From a virus: a stretch of 44,132 nt of DNA. Location of the stretch: the IMG/VR virus record IMGVR_UViG_3300037493_001428, positions 1 to 44,132 of that record; one strand, 5' to 3'. Below are positions 7,714 through 16,024 of this stretch, piece by piece. Both the position numbers and the translations under genes were made by a program. Each line of letters opens with the position of its first letter. The first letter of the stretch is position 1. Under the pieces are notes generated by a model. That model saw nothing but the letters and a program-made list of their open reading frames with translations, did not search any database and was not told the origin of the DNA.

Positions 7714-9441
7714 ATGGAAAATGATAATTTAATACCAGTAGTAACAAGAACACAAGTTTATTTAACAGATCCTGAATTCTTCTGTAATAAGTCTTGGACC
7801 TTGTCATTTAATTTCAACACTAAGTCTTGGATAAGCTTTCATAGTTATATTCCTAATTTCTATATAGGAGAAAACAATTTCTTCTATTCAGGAATTAATG
7901 GATGTTGTTCAGATCTTGAAGGTCAATTTACAGCATTAGTTGGAAATCCAGATAAACCTATTACAACAACAACTACTACAACTGGACCAATTCCACCAAC
8001 AACAACAACTACAACAGCCATTCCAATAGATTGTACAATAGAAGGAGTTATTGTTTTAACATATTGTGAACTAGAAGGAGATGCAATAATTACAGTTCCT
8101 CCAACAACAACTACTACTATTTGTCAAAGACCATTTGGTTTAAATGTTTATCAATTAGTAGAAGGTTATCAAATAGGAACAGATCCAGCAGTAGTATCTT
8201 CTGGAAGTTTAATAGATGCATGTTCAGCAATATCTACTATATCATCACTTGATCCATTGATATCTGTAAATTGGTTTGCAGGAGTTGCGAATAGTTTAGA
8301 TGTTTTAGAAATTGTTTATTATGGACCTGGTACTAATTGTATATTTGCTCCAGATGGATGGTATTTTACTCAAGAAGGATTGGTTAAAGGATTTGTTTAT
8401 CAAATCTTTAATGGATTTGTTAGTAGTATTGGATATTGTGATTGTGGAAATACAGATAAAATTATAGCACCTCCACCTAACATTGATGAATGTTGTGGAA
8501 TATTTGCTAGTTCAGGAGATGAAATTACTTACTATAATAACTCTGCAGTGAATACATTAATTGTTCCAGGATATACAACAGCATTAGGTACTGCAATGAC
8601 ATCCACTAAGTTTTGGTCTATTGATACAGACATTAAAGAATGGGATATAACAACTACACCATTCTCTGCTGTATATAATAGAGCTATAACTTTCCCTGGA
8701 GGATTTACAACATCATCAGGAATTGTAGCAATTAACAATACAACATTAGTTACTATAGATGATTCCACTTCTCCTCAAGATGTAGTAGAAATGGATATTA
8801 CTACAACTACAGGTGTTCCTACTGTAATGTTTAGTTTACAAGCTGATAGAGTTGCAATAGGAAATATGTTATATACAACTGGAGATAAACTTCTTGTAAT
8901 CAATCAAGATTCAATAACCTCTGATTATTATATTACACAATATGAATATTCTACAGGAACTTTAGAAGTTGACGTAAATATTGGAACAGTTTCTGCAGTT
9001 GGTTTATTTGAATGTGATTGTATTATTTATGTAATTGATCAATTTCAAAATACATATGTAATTGGTAAAACAGCTCCTTATGAACTATTTGGACATGCTT
9101 CATTAGGAATAGTTGGAACATTGTTTACACAAATAGGAACATGTGTACCAACTTCAATTACAGAAAATGCAAACCTGACAACCACAACTACAACAACATT
9201 TGTACCTAATACATATTGTCACACTGTAAGAGTGAATGGTTCATGTTCATTAAGTTGGATAGATTATTCAGGAACTATACAATTTCAAACTGTAACTAAC
9301 GATGCAATATATATTTGTGCTCAACTATATTCTATAACACAAAGTTGCACTAGTGGCTCATCAATTTCAATTAGTGGTGGAGTAGATTCTTGTACAGATG
9401 ATTTACAATGTACAACTACAACAACAACTACAATTCCTTAA
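7714..9441 (+). CDS. Second muzzle cistron: poly-Thr-linked modules and probable beta-propeller
   Basis: A 575-residue protein. The frame extends to a TTG at 7702 inside the muzzle gene, but the ATG at 7714, 2 bases after the muzzle stop, is the likelier start. Residues about 15-65 carry FFCNKSWTLSFNFNTKSW and SFHSYIPNFYIGENNFFYSG, a motif I know from the interior of muzzle-type proteins. Then come Thr runs (84-90, 96-101, 131-135), a Cys-bearing globular segment (about 136-250), a repetitive beta-rich segment at about 255-485 (recurring FWSID, VAINN, MLYTTGDKLLVIN, IIYVID strands) that looks like a beta-propeller, another Thr run (489-495), a small Cys module and a final Thr run (567-573) just before the stop. 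It is probably a tail-tip, host-contacting protein that assembles with the products before and after it. No enzymatic motif found. Confidence 0.65.
   Translation: MENDNLIPVVTRTQVYLTDPEFFCNKSWTLSFNFNTKSWISFHSYIPNFYIGENNFFYSGINGCCSDLEGQFTALVGNPDKPITTTTTTTGPIPPTTTTTTAIPIDCTIEGVIVLTYCELEGDAIITVPPTTTTTICQRPFGLNVYQLVEGYQIGTDPAVVSSGSLIDACSAISTISSLDPLISVNWFAGVANSLDVLEIVYYGPGTNCIFAPDGWYFTQEGLVKGFVYQIFNGFVSSIGYCDCGNTDKIIAPPPNIDECCGIFASSGDEITYYNNSAVNTLIVPGYTTALGTAMTSTKFWSIDTDIKEWDITTTPFSAVYNRAITFPGGFTTSSGIVAINNTTLVTIDDSTSPQDVVEMDITTTTGVPTVMFSLQADRVAIGNMLYTTGDKLLVINQDSITSDYYITQYEYSTGTLEVDVNIGTVSAVGLFECDCIIYVIDQFQNTYVIGKTAPYELFGHASLGIVGTLFTQIGTCVPTSITENANLTTTTTTTFVPNTYCHTVRVNGSCSLSWIDYSGTIQFQTVTNDAIYICAQLYSITQSCTSGSSISISGGVDSCTDDLQCTTTTTTTIP
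7963..8016 (+). repeat. Two poly-Thr codon runs (linkers 3 and 4)
   Basis: Seven Thr codons at 7963-7983 and six at 7999-8016 flank a short Gly/Pro-rich spacer (GPIPP). They follow the SFHSYIPNFYI segment and open the modular part of the second muzzle cistron. Confidence 0.95.
8104..8118 (+). repeat. Poly-Thr codon run (linker 5)
   Basis: Five Thr codons precede the globular Cys-bearing segment that starts ICQRPFG. Confidence 0.9.
9178..9198 (+). repeat. Poly-Thr codon run (linker 6)
   Basis: Seven Thr codons separate the propeller-like segment from a small Cys module. Confidence 0.95.
9412..9432 (+). repeat. Poly-Thr codon run (linker 7) at the cistron end
   Basis: Seven Thr codons followed only by Ile-Pro and a stop. 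A linker that leads to nothing in its own frame suggests that the gene once continued into the next cistron. Confidence 0.9.
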
Positions 9442-9445
9442 AATT

Positions 9446-10312
9446 ATGCCAAAGACAGTAGTAATAAAATTAACAAAAGCTGGACCCTTTTCAGGACCAT
9501 TTGACATCAGCACTGAGTATGGTGACGTTGTTGCTACAAATGTTTCTAAGAAACAATTAATATTTGGAATTAGTTACGTTGTTAACAATAATGTACAAAT
9601 GTTAATTATTGAATCTGTAGGTAAATGTAAAATCAGAAAAATATTTTCTTTAGAATCATTTACAATTATTGATTATGCTGAAGCAACGTATGTGCAATCT
9701 CAAACTGCTTGTTTGTGGAGACACTTAACTAATGTTCAGATTTACAATTATTTTTATGGAAGCATAGAACCATACATTATTGAGTATCCTTTTTCATATG
9801 AGATGAATGATGAAATCTTACAGAATGTAAAAGACTACACTAAGGCATATGAATACATTCCTATTCCTGATGGTGTATTTAATGACAATGCTAAAATTGA
9901 AACAAACGATAAATGGTTTAACAAAGCTATTCTATATAATGGACAACAAAGCACAGGAGTATTAGAACTTGTAGCAAAACCAATGCACAACTTACAAGCA
10001 TACAATTTATATCCCATCTTTAACGCTGATAGCAAAACTATTACGTATACTAAGAGTGATAACTTCTATCAGTATAATACATTCTGGGCATTACAGAAGA
10101 GTTCTCAGATTCCATTATTCAATACGTCTTGTGAAAGCCTTTCAATTGACAAGGTGATTAATCAATCTAACATGGACTATGGAACTAGATCATTTAAGAA
10201 AGCTACAATTAGAGCCAAAGAACTCAAAGTGAGACACATCTTAGATAACTCTGCAACAGTACACTTAGTTAGTCAATTCATAATAACTCCTGCACAAATC
10301 TCTTACAAATAA
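9446..10312 (+). CDS. Third muzzle cistron: C-terminal muzzle domain
   Basis: A 288-residue protein. A longer in-frame opening from 9398 would read the Thr-codon run in another frame (Gln-rich), so the ATG at 9446, 4 bases after the preceding stop, is chosen. Residues 1-70 form a small module (LTKAGPFSGPFDI, then VSKKQLIFG and SVGKCK) common as a short beta-module in tail proteins of such phages. Residues about 120-288 (VKDYTKAYEYIP, DKWFNKAILYNGQQ, TKSDNFYQYNTFW, SFKKATIRAKELKVR, LVSQFI) match what I recall as the C-terminal end of crAss-like muzzle proteins. The product probably assembles with the other two muzzle pieces. It ends in a TAATG overlap with the next gene, a sign of translational coupling. 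Confidence 0.65.
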   Translation: MPKTVVIKLTKAGPFSGPFDISTEYGDVVATNVSKKQLIFGISYVVNNNVQMLIIESVGKCKIRKIFSLESFTIIDYAEATYVQSQTACLWRHLTNVQIYNYFYGSIEPYIIEYPFSYEMNDEILQNVKDYTKAYEYIPIPDGVFNDNAKIETNDKWFNKAILYNGQQSTGVLELVAKPMHNLQAYNLYPIFNADSKTITYTKSDNFYQYNTFWALQKSSQIPLFNTSCESLSIDKVINQSNMDYGTRSFKKATIRAKELKVRHILDNSATVHLVSQFIITPAQISYK

Positions 10313-13300
10313 TGAATAGTGGTAAAGTAAAATGCACATGTGGACATTCCTGGAATAAAAAAGATTCTAGTAAGAAAGATATATACATATGTCACGAATG
10401 TGGTAGAGACAATAGTAACAACATGAAGAATGGTGGTGATATACCACAAGCACAAGATGGTATACAAAAAATGTCTTCTAGAGAAAAAAGAGGACATCAG
10501 CTTTTGCATAAAGAATCAGAAAATGCAAAAAAGGATAAACAGGAATTACAAACTACAGGAAAAATAAAAACTCCTCGTTCTATTGCATATAAATCAAAAG
10601 TAAAACCACAACCTGAATTAAAGCAAGATAATAGAACTGATTATGAAAGAGGATACGATGAAAGAAAAGGAAAGTTAAAAGAATTTAATAAAAATGTAGT
10701 TAGTAAAGCAGATGTTCTTACTGACATAATGCAATTAGGTAATTTTATTCCTCATCCATATGCTCAAATAGTTGGAGAGTTAGGAAATGTTGCAGGAGCA
10801 GGAATTGATTCTTATCAAGCTGCTAATGATTTTTCTAATGATGAATATGGTTCTGCAGCTATAAATGTAGGCTCTGCTATATTACCTTCTTTATTAGAAG
10901 CAGGAAGTTTTGCTAGAAATAGTAAATACTTACAACCAGGAGAAGTTATGTATCCATTAAGTCCACAAGCATTTGGTAATCCAGCAAGAACAAAGTACCT
11001 AGAATTATTTAATACAACAAGAGGAAGTAGTCCTTTCAAAACAAATGTAAATAGAACTTTATTAGGAACACTTGGAGCTGAAACAGTTTATGATATTCCT
11101 AAACAAAAAAATGGAGGATGGTTAGATAACTATAATGATTCTAAAACAACAGCTCCTGAAGGAATGGTAGGAGATGGATTCTCTAATGTAGGTAGAAACT
11201 ATTCTCCTGCATGGGGTGGACAGTTTCAAATGGGTGGATCTGTTTATCCAGTTAACTATGTTCCTCAAGCACAGAATGGTAAACTAACTTTCTTACAACC
11301 AACTAGTGATAAGTTACCACAAGGATATAGAATTCCTTATGATACTCCTAGTTCTGAAAGAGCTATGTCAATAGGAGGAGAAGATGGAGAACCAGCTTAT
11401 TTAATTCCTTCTTTTAAATATGGGCAACCACTAGATGATCCAATGGGAGAATTTAGAAAAACAGGAGAGCATCTTGGTGGACCATTTAAAACTTGGCAAG
11501 AAGCTGATGAGTGGGAAAGAACTGTAAGACACCCTGCTGTTGAGAAAGGAGAAAACATAATGTTTCCTCAAGAAAAATTTGCAATGGGAGGTTCTATTCC
11601 AGGAGCTGTAGGATTTACATACGCTCGTGAAGGAGCTCCTAGCAAAGGGCCACGTAGAAATCAAACTGATGTAACTGATGCTTCTGCACAGAATGGTAAA
11701 AATTTAAACCCTTATAAATACCCTCAACCAGATCATTATTCTAGGATGAATCCTTTTGTGATTCAAGATCCTCAAGCTAATATCTTTATAGGTGGAGTGA
11801 ATCCAACTTACTCAACAAAAGATTTCTCTATAGGAGCATCTGCTGTTGGTGTAGGTAATAAAGATTTTGTAAATCCTCTTGTTGATTATGGAATTAGAGG
11901 ATCATATAATCCCTCAAGAAATCTTTCAATCAATGCAAATTTATCAAATAACAATGTTGGAGCAGGACTCAAATATAGATTTCAAAATGGTGGAGAGATG
12001 TCTTACTATCAACATGGACTTGATTGGAAACCTAAAGGAATGGAGAATGGTGGATGGTTAGGTAAATATGAGCAAGCACAGAAAGGAAAAAAGATTGAAC
12101 CAAGAGATGAAAGATTACAAGCAATTAAACCTTCTACATCTACCTTTGTTAAGAAACCAAACTTTGAAGCAGAACAAGCTAAAGTTCGAAGAACATATGT
12201 AGACCAAGTTGGTAAACAAATGACTGAAGAAAAAAGAAGAAAGAAACTAACAAAAGAACAAAGAGAGAGAGAAGATTATAATGCTCGTAATGAACAAACA
12301 GGAACTGTTCAAGAATATGTTCCAGAAAGCACATGGGATAGAACAAAAGCAATTGTTTCTAATCCATTAACTGCTTATGGATATATAGCAAGAAATGAAA
12401 ATCTTCCTGCAAGATTTCAACATGGAGAAAGAAACAATTTAGATTATGCTCTTGATTGGGTGAATCCATTACAAGGAGTTGCAGCAGCTTCTGAAATTCC
12501 TGGAGAACTAAGTAGGGGAGAATATTTAAATGCAGGACTTAGTGCTCTTGATGCTGCAGATTTAGGTGTATATGCTAGAGGAGCAATGAAAGCTTCTAAA
12601 CCATTTGTTAAAAAAGCAGGACAGCAGTTGGGAAAAATACAAACAAGTATAAGTCCTGAGTTAGGACAATCTATATTATCTAATGCAAGTGATGCATCAA
12701 CTTCTTTTGGAAATAAAACAAAAAAATTTTTAAGAAATAATATTTTTACAGATAAAGCTTTTAATAGATTAGAAACAATTGATAGGTCTATGGTAAAATT
12801 ACCTAGAGCTATTAATCCATTTCATCATATTAAAGCTCAAAAGAGTTTAGATGAAGCTAATCAATGGATGAGTAATTGGTATAATGATCCAATAACAAGA
12901 AAAAAAATAAGAGAAGCTGCTAAAAATGAACTTGGTTATGGTTCTTTTGACCAATTTGAATTACTTGAAAATGTAGAAAATAAAAATTATTTAAGTGAGT
13001 TTGAATCAAACCTTAATAAAATTGATAAGTTTACAGAAGGTCAACGTGCAACACATGCAGGTAATTTTGGAGTTTCAGGTTGGAATCTTGATAGGTATAA
13101 AGATTTAAATAAAAGACAAAACTTAGTAAGTAAATATATAAGTCCTTCTAATATTACATCAACAGCAATACATGAAGGAAATCATGGTTTTACTGATGGC
13201 AATAATTTAATTGGAGGATATAAAGATGTATTACAATCTCCATTTGATATAAAAGATTTTAAACCTAGATTAAATGATGGTAGTTTTGAAAAACATTCAG

Positions 13301-16014
13301 ATTATTTATTAAATCCAACAGAAATAAATGCAAGGATTTCAGAAATAAGATATGAACATGGTTTAAAACCTGGAGAAGAATTAACACCAGAAAAAGTTGA
13401 TGAAATAATTAATAAAGGATTATCTGGTAAATCAAAAGTTGATCCTGAATTTTTTAAGTTAATAAATGATAGAAGTAAATTTAAAGACATGATGAATTAT
13501 GTTCCAGCAGCAATACCAGTTGCAGGAACTATTGGATTAGGTGCAGCTTCTCAATTAAATAATCAAGAAGAAGTTCCTGAATTTAAACGAGGAGGAATCA
13601 TTAAAGATGACAGAGGACAATGGGCTCATCCAGGAGAGATAACAGAAATAGGTTCCAACAATATAACCATGCAAGGAGTTCCTTTTGATGTTCTTGGTGT
13701 ATCAGATGAAGGAGATGTTCAATACATGAAAGCTAACAATCCTAAAAATTATAAATACAAAGGAAAGAAAGTGACAGAGTTTCCAATGGCTAAGAATGGT
13801 GTAAATCAACAAGATCAAAAAACTTTTGAACAATTAGATCAATTAACTAACTTTACAAACTATAATACAAAGCAACCTGGTGGTTGGTTAGATAAGTTTG
13901 CAGAGGGAGGAACATTACCTCCTGCAGAAGCAGCAACATTACCTACAGAGTCATACGATATTAAAGAAGGAGATACACTATTTGAAATTGCTCGTGATAA
14001 TAATGTTCCATTAAATACATTAGCAAGTGCAAATAATTTACCTAATCCAGATCTTATTAAAACAGGAAACAAGTTAGTAATTCCAAAACAATACAAAAAA
14101 GAATTATCACTTGCACAAATTCCTACAACTGATAATAAAAAGGTTGTTATAGATAACTTCAGTCCACATTACGATTATATTGTAGAAGGAGACAAAACTT
14201 ATTACAAAGTTAAAAGTGGAAAAACATGGGCAGATATTTCTGATAACAAACAAGCTAGAGCAAACCTAATGACTTTCTTAGATAAGAATAATTATTGGGC
14301 AGGATATGGTAGTGGTGAGAAAGCTAAGTATGATAAGGTACATCATCAACCTGTTGTAGTTCCTGGAAGTAAAGTTTCAAAAACTACACCAAGCGTAATA
14401 AGAAATACTGAAACAGGTAATAAACCTACAATTGTAAAACGACCTATTAATAAAGTAGTCAAAGAAGAACCAGGATTCTTTAGTGACGTTTCTGATTTTG
14501 TATATTCAGGAGTTAAATCTCTAGAGAAAAAATGGGAAGGTGTAAAAAAAGAAACTAGTGACATAGTTAAAAACGTAGAAGATTCTATATTAACAAGTGC
14601 TAATAATGCTATTCGTACAACAGAAGATGCATATCAAACTGTGATGAATGGTGTGGAGCGTAAGTATAAAACTTATACAGGAGATGATGATGATGTTAAA
14701 GTTACAACTAAAACTTCTCCAATACCTAAAACTGTAAAAGAATGGTATGGTAATAAATCTGGAGCTGAGATTACACAAGTTATAGATGCACCAAATACTG
14801 ATGGTAGAGTTTATAAACAACAAGTTTTACCTACATCTAATATTAAATTTGGAGTTAGAAATAGAGGAGAATATAAAGATATCAATACTGATGGTTTAGA
14901 AGTTACAACTTTTAATTCATTTACTAAAGATCCTCTTCCTGATAATACAACAGTATTAGCTGTCGACCCTAAAGGAAATTTACATACTGGAGCATACAAA
15001 GATTTCAAAGGACAGAAAGGTTATTTGTTTAGTAAAACTTTTAGAAATAACATTGTTGATTTTTCTGAAGTTAATGGAAAAAGTGAATACGTAAGTGGTG
15101 TAGCATCAGGAAATCCTAAATATCAACAACCAAAAGTCAAAGTGTTAGGTGATGATGGTAAAGTTGTAAATGGATCTTTGAATGTATTAGTGAAAGATGA
15201 TAGTAAAAAAGATTACTATGGTCAAGTTCAAGGTGGTCGTATATTATTTGTAAACCCAGATACAAAAGAACAATATCTTGTATCTGGAAGTATGAGTCAT
15301 ATTAAACAGAAGTTCAAAGAACTAAAAGGAAACTCTAAATACTTAGAAGCATATACACTAGACAATGGTACTTATTCTAGAGGATTATCTTATAAAGATA
15401 AAAAACTTACCAAGGATAGATTAAAATCATATGACTTAGAAAATACAGGTGGAGGTAATGGATTATATATAATAGATTACAAACAACCAGTTAGTAAGTA
15501 TCAAGAAGAATACATTGATAACATGCCAAATGTTAGAACTAAAAATGATACAAGCTATAAAAAAGGACATCCTTTAAAAAATGAAATAAAAAATATTGTA
15601 TTGCATCATACAGCATACACAGGTCCTAATGCTGAAAAAGAACTTAATAAACAATACATGACTCCAGGAAATAGTTCTTCTCATATTGTAATAGAAGAAA
15701 ATGGTAAAAGAAGTGTATATGCTTCTCCAGAACAAGTTACATTCCACGCTGGAGAATCAGAATGGAATAAAAGAAAAGATGTTAATGATTTTAGTATAGG
15801 TGTAGAATTTCAAGGAGACACAAATAAGAAACCATTAACTCAAGCACAAATAGAATCATTTGTTGAGTATTATGCTCCAATAGCTAAAAAATATAATTTA
15901 TCTTTGAAAGATATTATAACTCATCAAATGGTGGCTCCAGGAAGAAAACCTGATATAACTGAAAAACAATATGCTCGAATATTAAAATATATGAGAGATA
16001 AAAACTTTAAATAA
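10312..16014 (+). CDS. Multidomain cargo protein: zinc ribbon, zincin metalloprotease, LysM, N-acetylmuramoyl-L-alanine amidase
   Basis: A 1,900-residue protein, probably packaged and ejected. Visible domains: an N-terminal zinc ribbon (C8, C10, C27, C30); a small conserved phage module around residues 358-417 (AYLIPSF, KTGEHLG); a strand-rich Gly/Asn stretch at about 504-563 (SINANLSNN, GAGLKYRFQNGG); a zincin metalloprotease with H954EGNH958 and a probable third ligand E1004 in NPTEINAR; a conserved module at about 1091-1165 (RGQWAHPGE, NNITMQGV); a LysM at about 1214-1262 (IKEGDTLFEIARDNNV); and a C-terminal Amidase_2 domain. The amidase shows zinc-ligand candidates H1766, H1871 and D1881 with the same His-to-Asp spacing as AmpD. 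It likely cleaves peptidoglycan during DNA entry. Three GGWL[DG][KN][YF] motifs (267-274, 579-586, 1189-1196) sit between modules. Start overlaps the previous stop (TAATG). Confidence 0.8.
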   Translation: MNSGKVKCTCGHSWNKKDSSKKDIYICHECGRDNSNNMKNGGDIPQAQDGIQKMSSREKRGHQLLHKESENAKKDKQELQTTGKIKTPRSIAYKSKVKPQPELKQDNRTDYERGYDERKGKLKEFNKNVVSKADVLTDIMQLGNFIPHPYAQIVGELGNVAGAGIDSYQAANDFSNDEYGSAAINVGSAILPSLLEAGSFARNSKYLQPGEVMYPLSPQAFGNPARTKYLELFNTTRGSSPFKTNVNRTLLGTLGAETVYDIPKQKNGGWLDNYNDSKTTAPEGMVGDGFSNVGRNYSPAWGGQFQMGGSVYPVNYVPQAQNGKLTFLQPTSDKLPQGYRIPYDTPSSERAMSIGGEDGEPAYLIPSFKYGQPLDDPMGEFRKTGEHLGGPFKTWQEADEWERTVRHPAVEKGENIMFPQEKFAMGGSIPGAVGFTYAREGAPSKGPRRNQTDVTDASAQNGKNLNPYKYPQPDHYSRMNPFVIQDPQANIFIGGVNPTYSTKDFSIGASAVGVGNKDFVNPLVDYGIRGSYNPSRNLSINANLSNNNVGAGLKYRFQNGGEMSYYQHGLDWKPKGMENGGWLGKYEQAQKGKKIEPRDERLQAIKPSTSTFVKKPNFEAEQAKVRRTYVDQVGKQMTEEKRRKKLTKEQREREDYNARNEQTGTVQEYVPESTWDRTKAIVSNPLTAYGYIARNENLPARFQHGERNNLDYALDWVNPLQGVAAASEIPGELSRGEYLNAGLSALDAADLGVYARGAMKASKPFVKKAGQQLGKIQTSISPELGQSILSNASDASTSFGNKTKKFLRNNIFTDKAFNRLETIDRSMVKLPRAINPFHHIKAQKSLDEANQWMSNWYNDPITRKKIREAAKNELGYGSFDQFELLENVENKNYLSEFESNLNKIDKFTEGQRATHAGNFGVSGWNLDRYKDLNKRQNLVSKYISPSNITSTAIHEGNHGFTDGNNLIGGYKDVLQSPFDIKDFKPRLNDGSFEKHSDYLLNPTEINARISEIRYEHGLKPGEELTPEKVDEIINKGLSGKSKVDPEFFKLINDRSKFKDMMNYVPAAIPVAGTIGLGAASQLNNQEEVPEFKRGGIIKDDRGQWAHPGEITEIGSNNITMQGVPFDVLGVSDEGDVQYMKANNPKNYKYKGKKVTEFPMAKNGVNQQDQKTFEQLDQLTNFTNYNTKQPGGWLDKFAEGGTLPPAEAATLPTESYDIKEGDTLFEIARDNNVPLNTLASANNLPNPDLIKTGNKLVIPKQYKKELSLAQIPTTDNKKVVIDNFSPHYDYIVEGDKTYYKVKSGKTWADISDNKQARANLMTFLDKNNYWAGYGSGEKAKYDKVHHQPVVVPGSKVSKTTPSVIRNTETGNKPTIVKRPINKVVKEEPGFFSDVSDFVYSGVKSLEKKWEGVKKETSDIVKNVEDSILTSANNAIRTTEDAYQTVMNGVERKYKTYTGDDDDVKVTTKTSPIPKTVKEWYGNKSGAEITQVIDAPNTDGRVYKQQVLPTSNIKFGVRNRGEYKDINTDGLEVTTFNSFTKDPLPDNTTVLAVDPKGNLHTGAYKDFKGQKGYLFSKTFRNNIVDFSEVNGKSEYVSGVASGNPKYQQPKVKVLGDDGKVVNGSLNVLVKDDSKKDYYGQVQGGRILFVNPDTKEQYLVSGSMSHIKQKFKELKGNSKYLEAYTLDNGTYSRGLSYKDKKLTKDRLKSYDLENTGGGNGLYIIDYKQPVSKYQEEYIDNMPNVRTKNDTSYKKGHPLKNEIKNIVLHHTAYTGPNAEKELNKQYMTPGNSSSHIVIEENGKRSVYASPEQVTFHAGESEWNKRKDVNDFSIGVEFQGDTNKKPLTQAQIESFVEYYAPIAKKYNLSLKDIITHQMVAPGRKPDITEKQYARILKYMRDKNFK
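13141..13350 (+). other. Zincin metalloprotease motif region in the amidase-bearing cargo protein
   Basis: Residues about 944-1013 carry AIHEGNH (954-958), a classical HExxH zinc site, and 46 residues later NPTEINAR with E1004 as a likely third ligand, so it may be catalytically competent. The substrate is unknown; processing of virion proteins is an inference. Confidence 0.7.
13951..14097 (+). other. LysM peptidoglycan-binding domain
   Basis: Residues about 1214-1262 fit LysM: YxIKxGDTLFEIA, NVPLNTLASANNL, GNKLVIP. A weaker LysM-like stretch (YYKVKSGKTWADIS) follows at about 1300. Both would anchor the downstream amidase to peptidoglycan. Confidence 0.85.
15589..16011 (+). other. Amidase_2 (PGRP-type) catalytic domain
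   Basis: Residues about 1760-1900. LHHTA supplies H1766, SSHIVI and TFHAG follow, then GVEFQG, and ITHQMVAPGRKPD supplies H1871 and D1881. The layout is that of zinc-dependent N-acetylmuramoyl-L-alanine amidases such as AmpD and T7 lysozyme. Confidence 0.88.
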
Positions 16015-16024
16015 TACTATTGAA

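Noticed and set aside
7700-7716. Programmed frameshift joining the muzzle cistrons (TTTAAAT at 7707-7713)
   Set aside because: The slippery-looking heptamer is not in the phase needed for a -1 shift in the upstream frame, and separate ATGs are present; cannot be supported from sequence.
9398-9445. Upstream extension of the third muzzle cistron to an ATG at 9398
   Set aside because: The extension reads the Thr-codon repeat in a different frame as Gln/Leu-rich sequence, overlapping the preceding gene; the ATG at 9446 after the stop is simpler.
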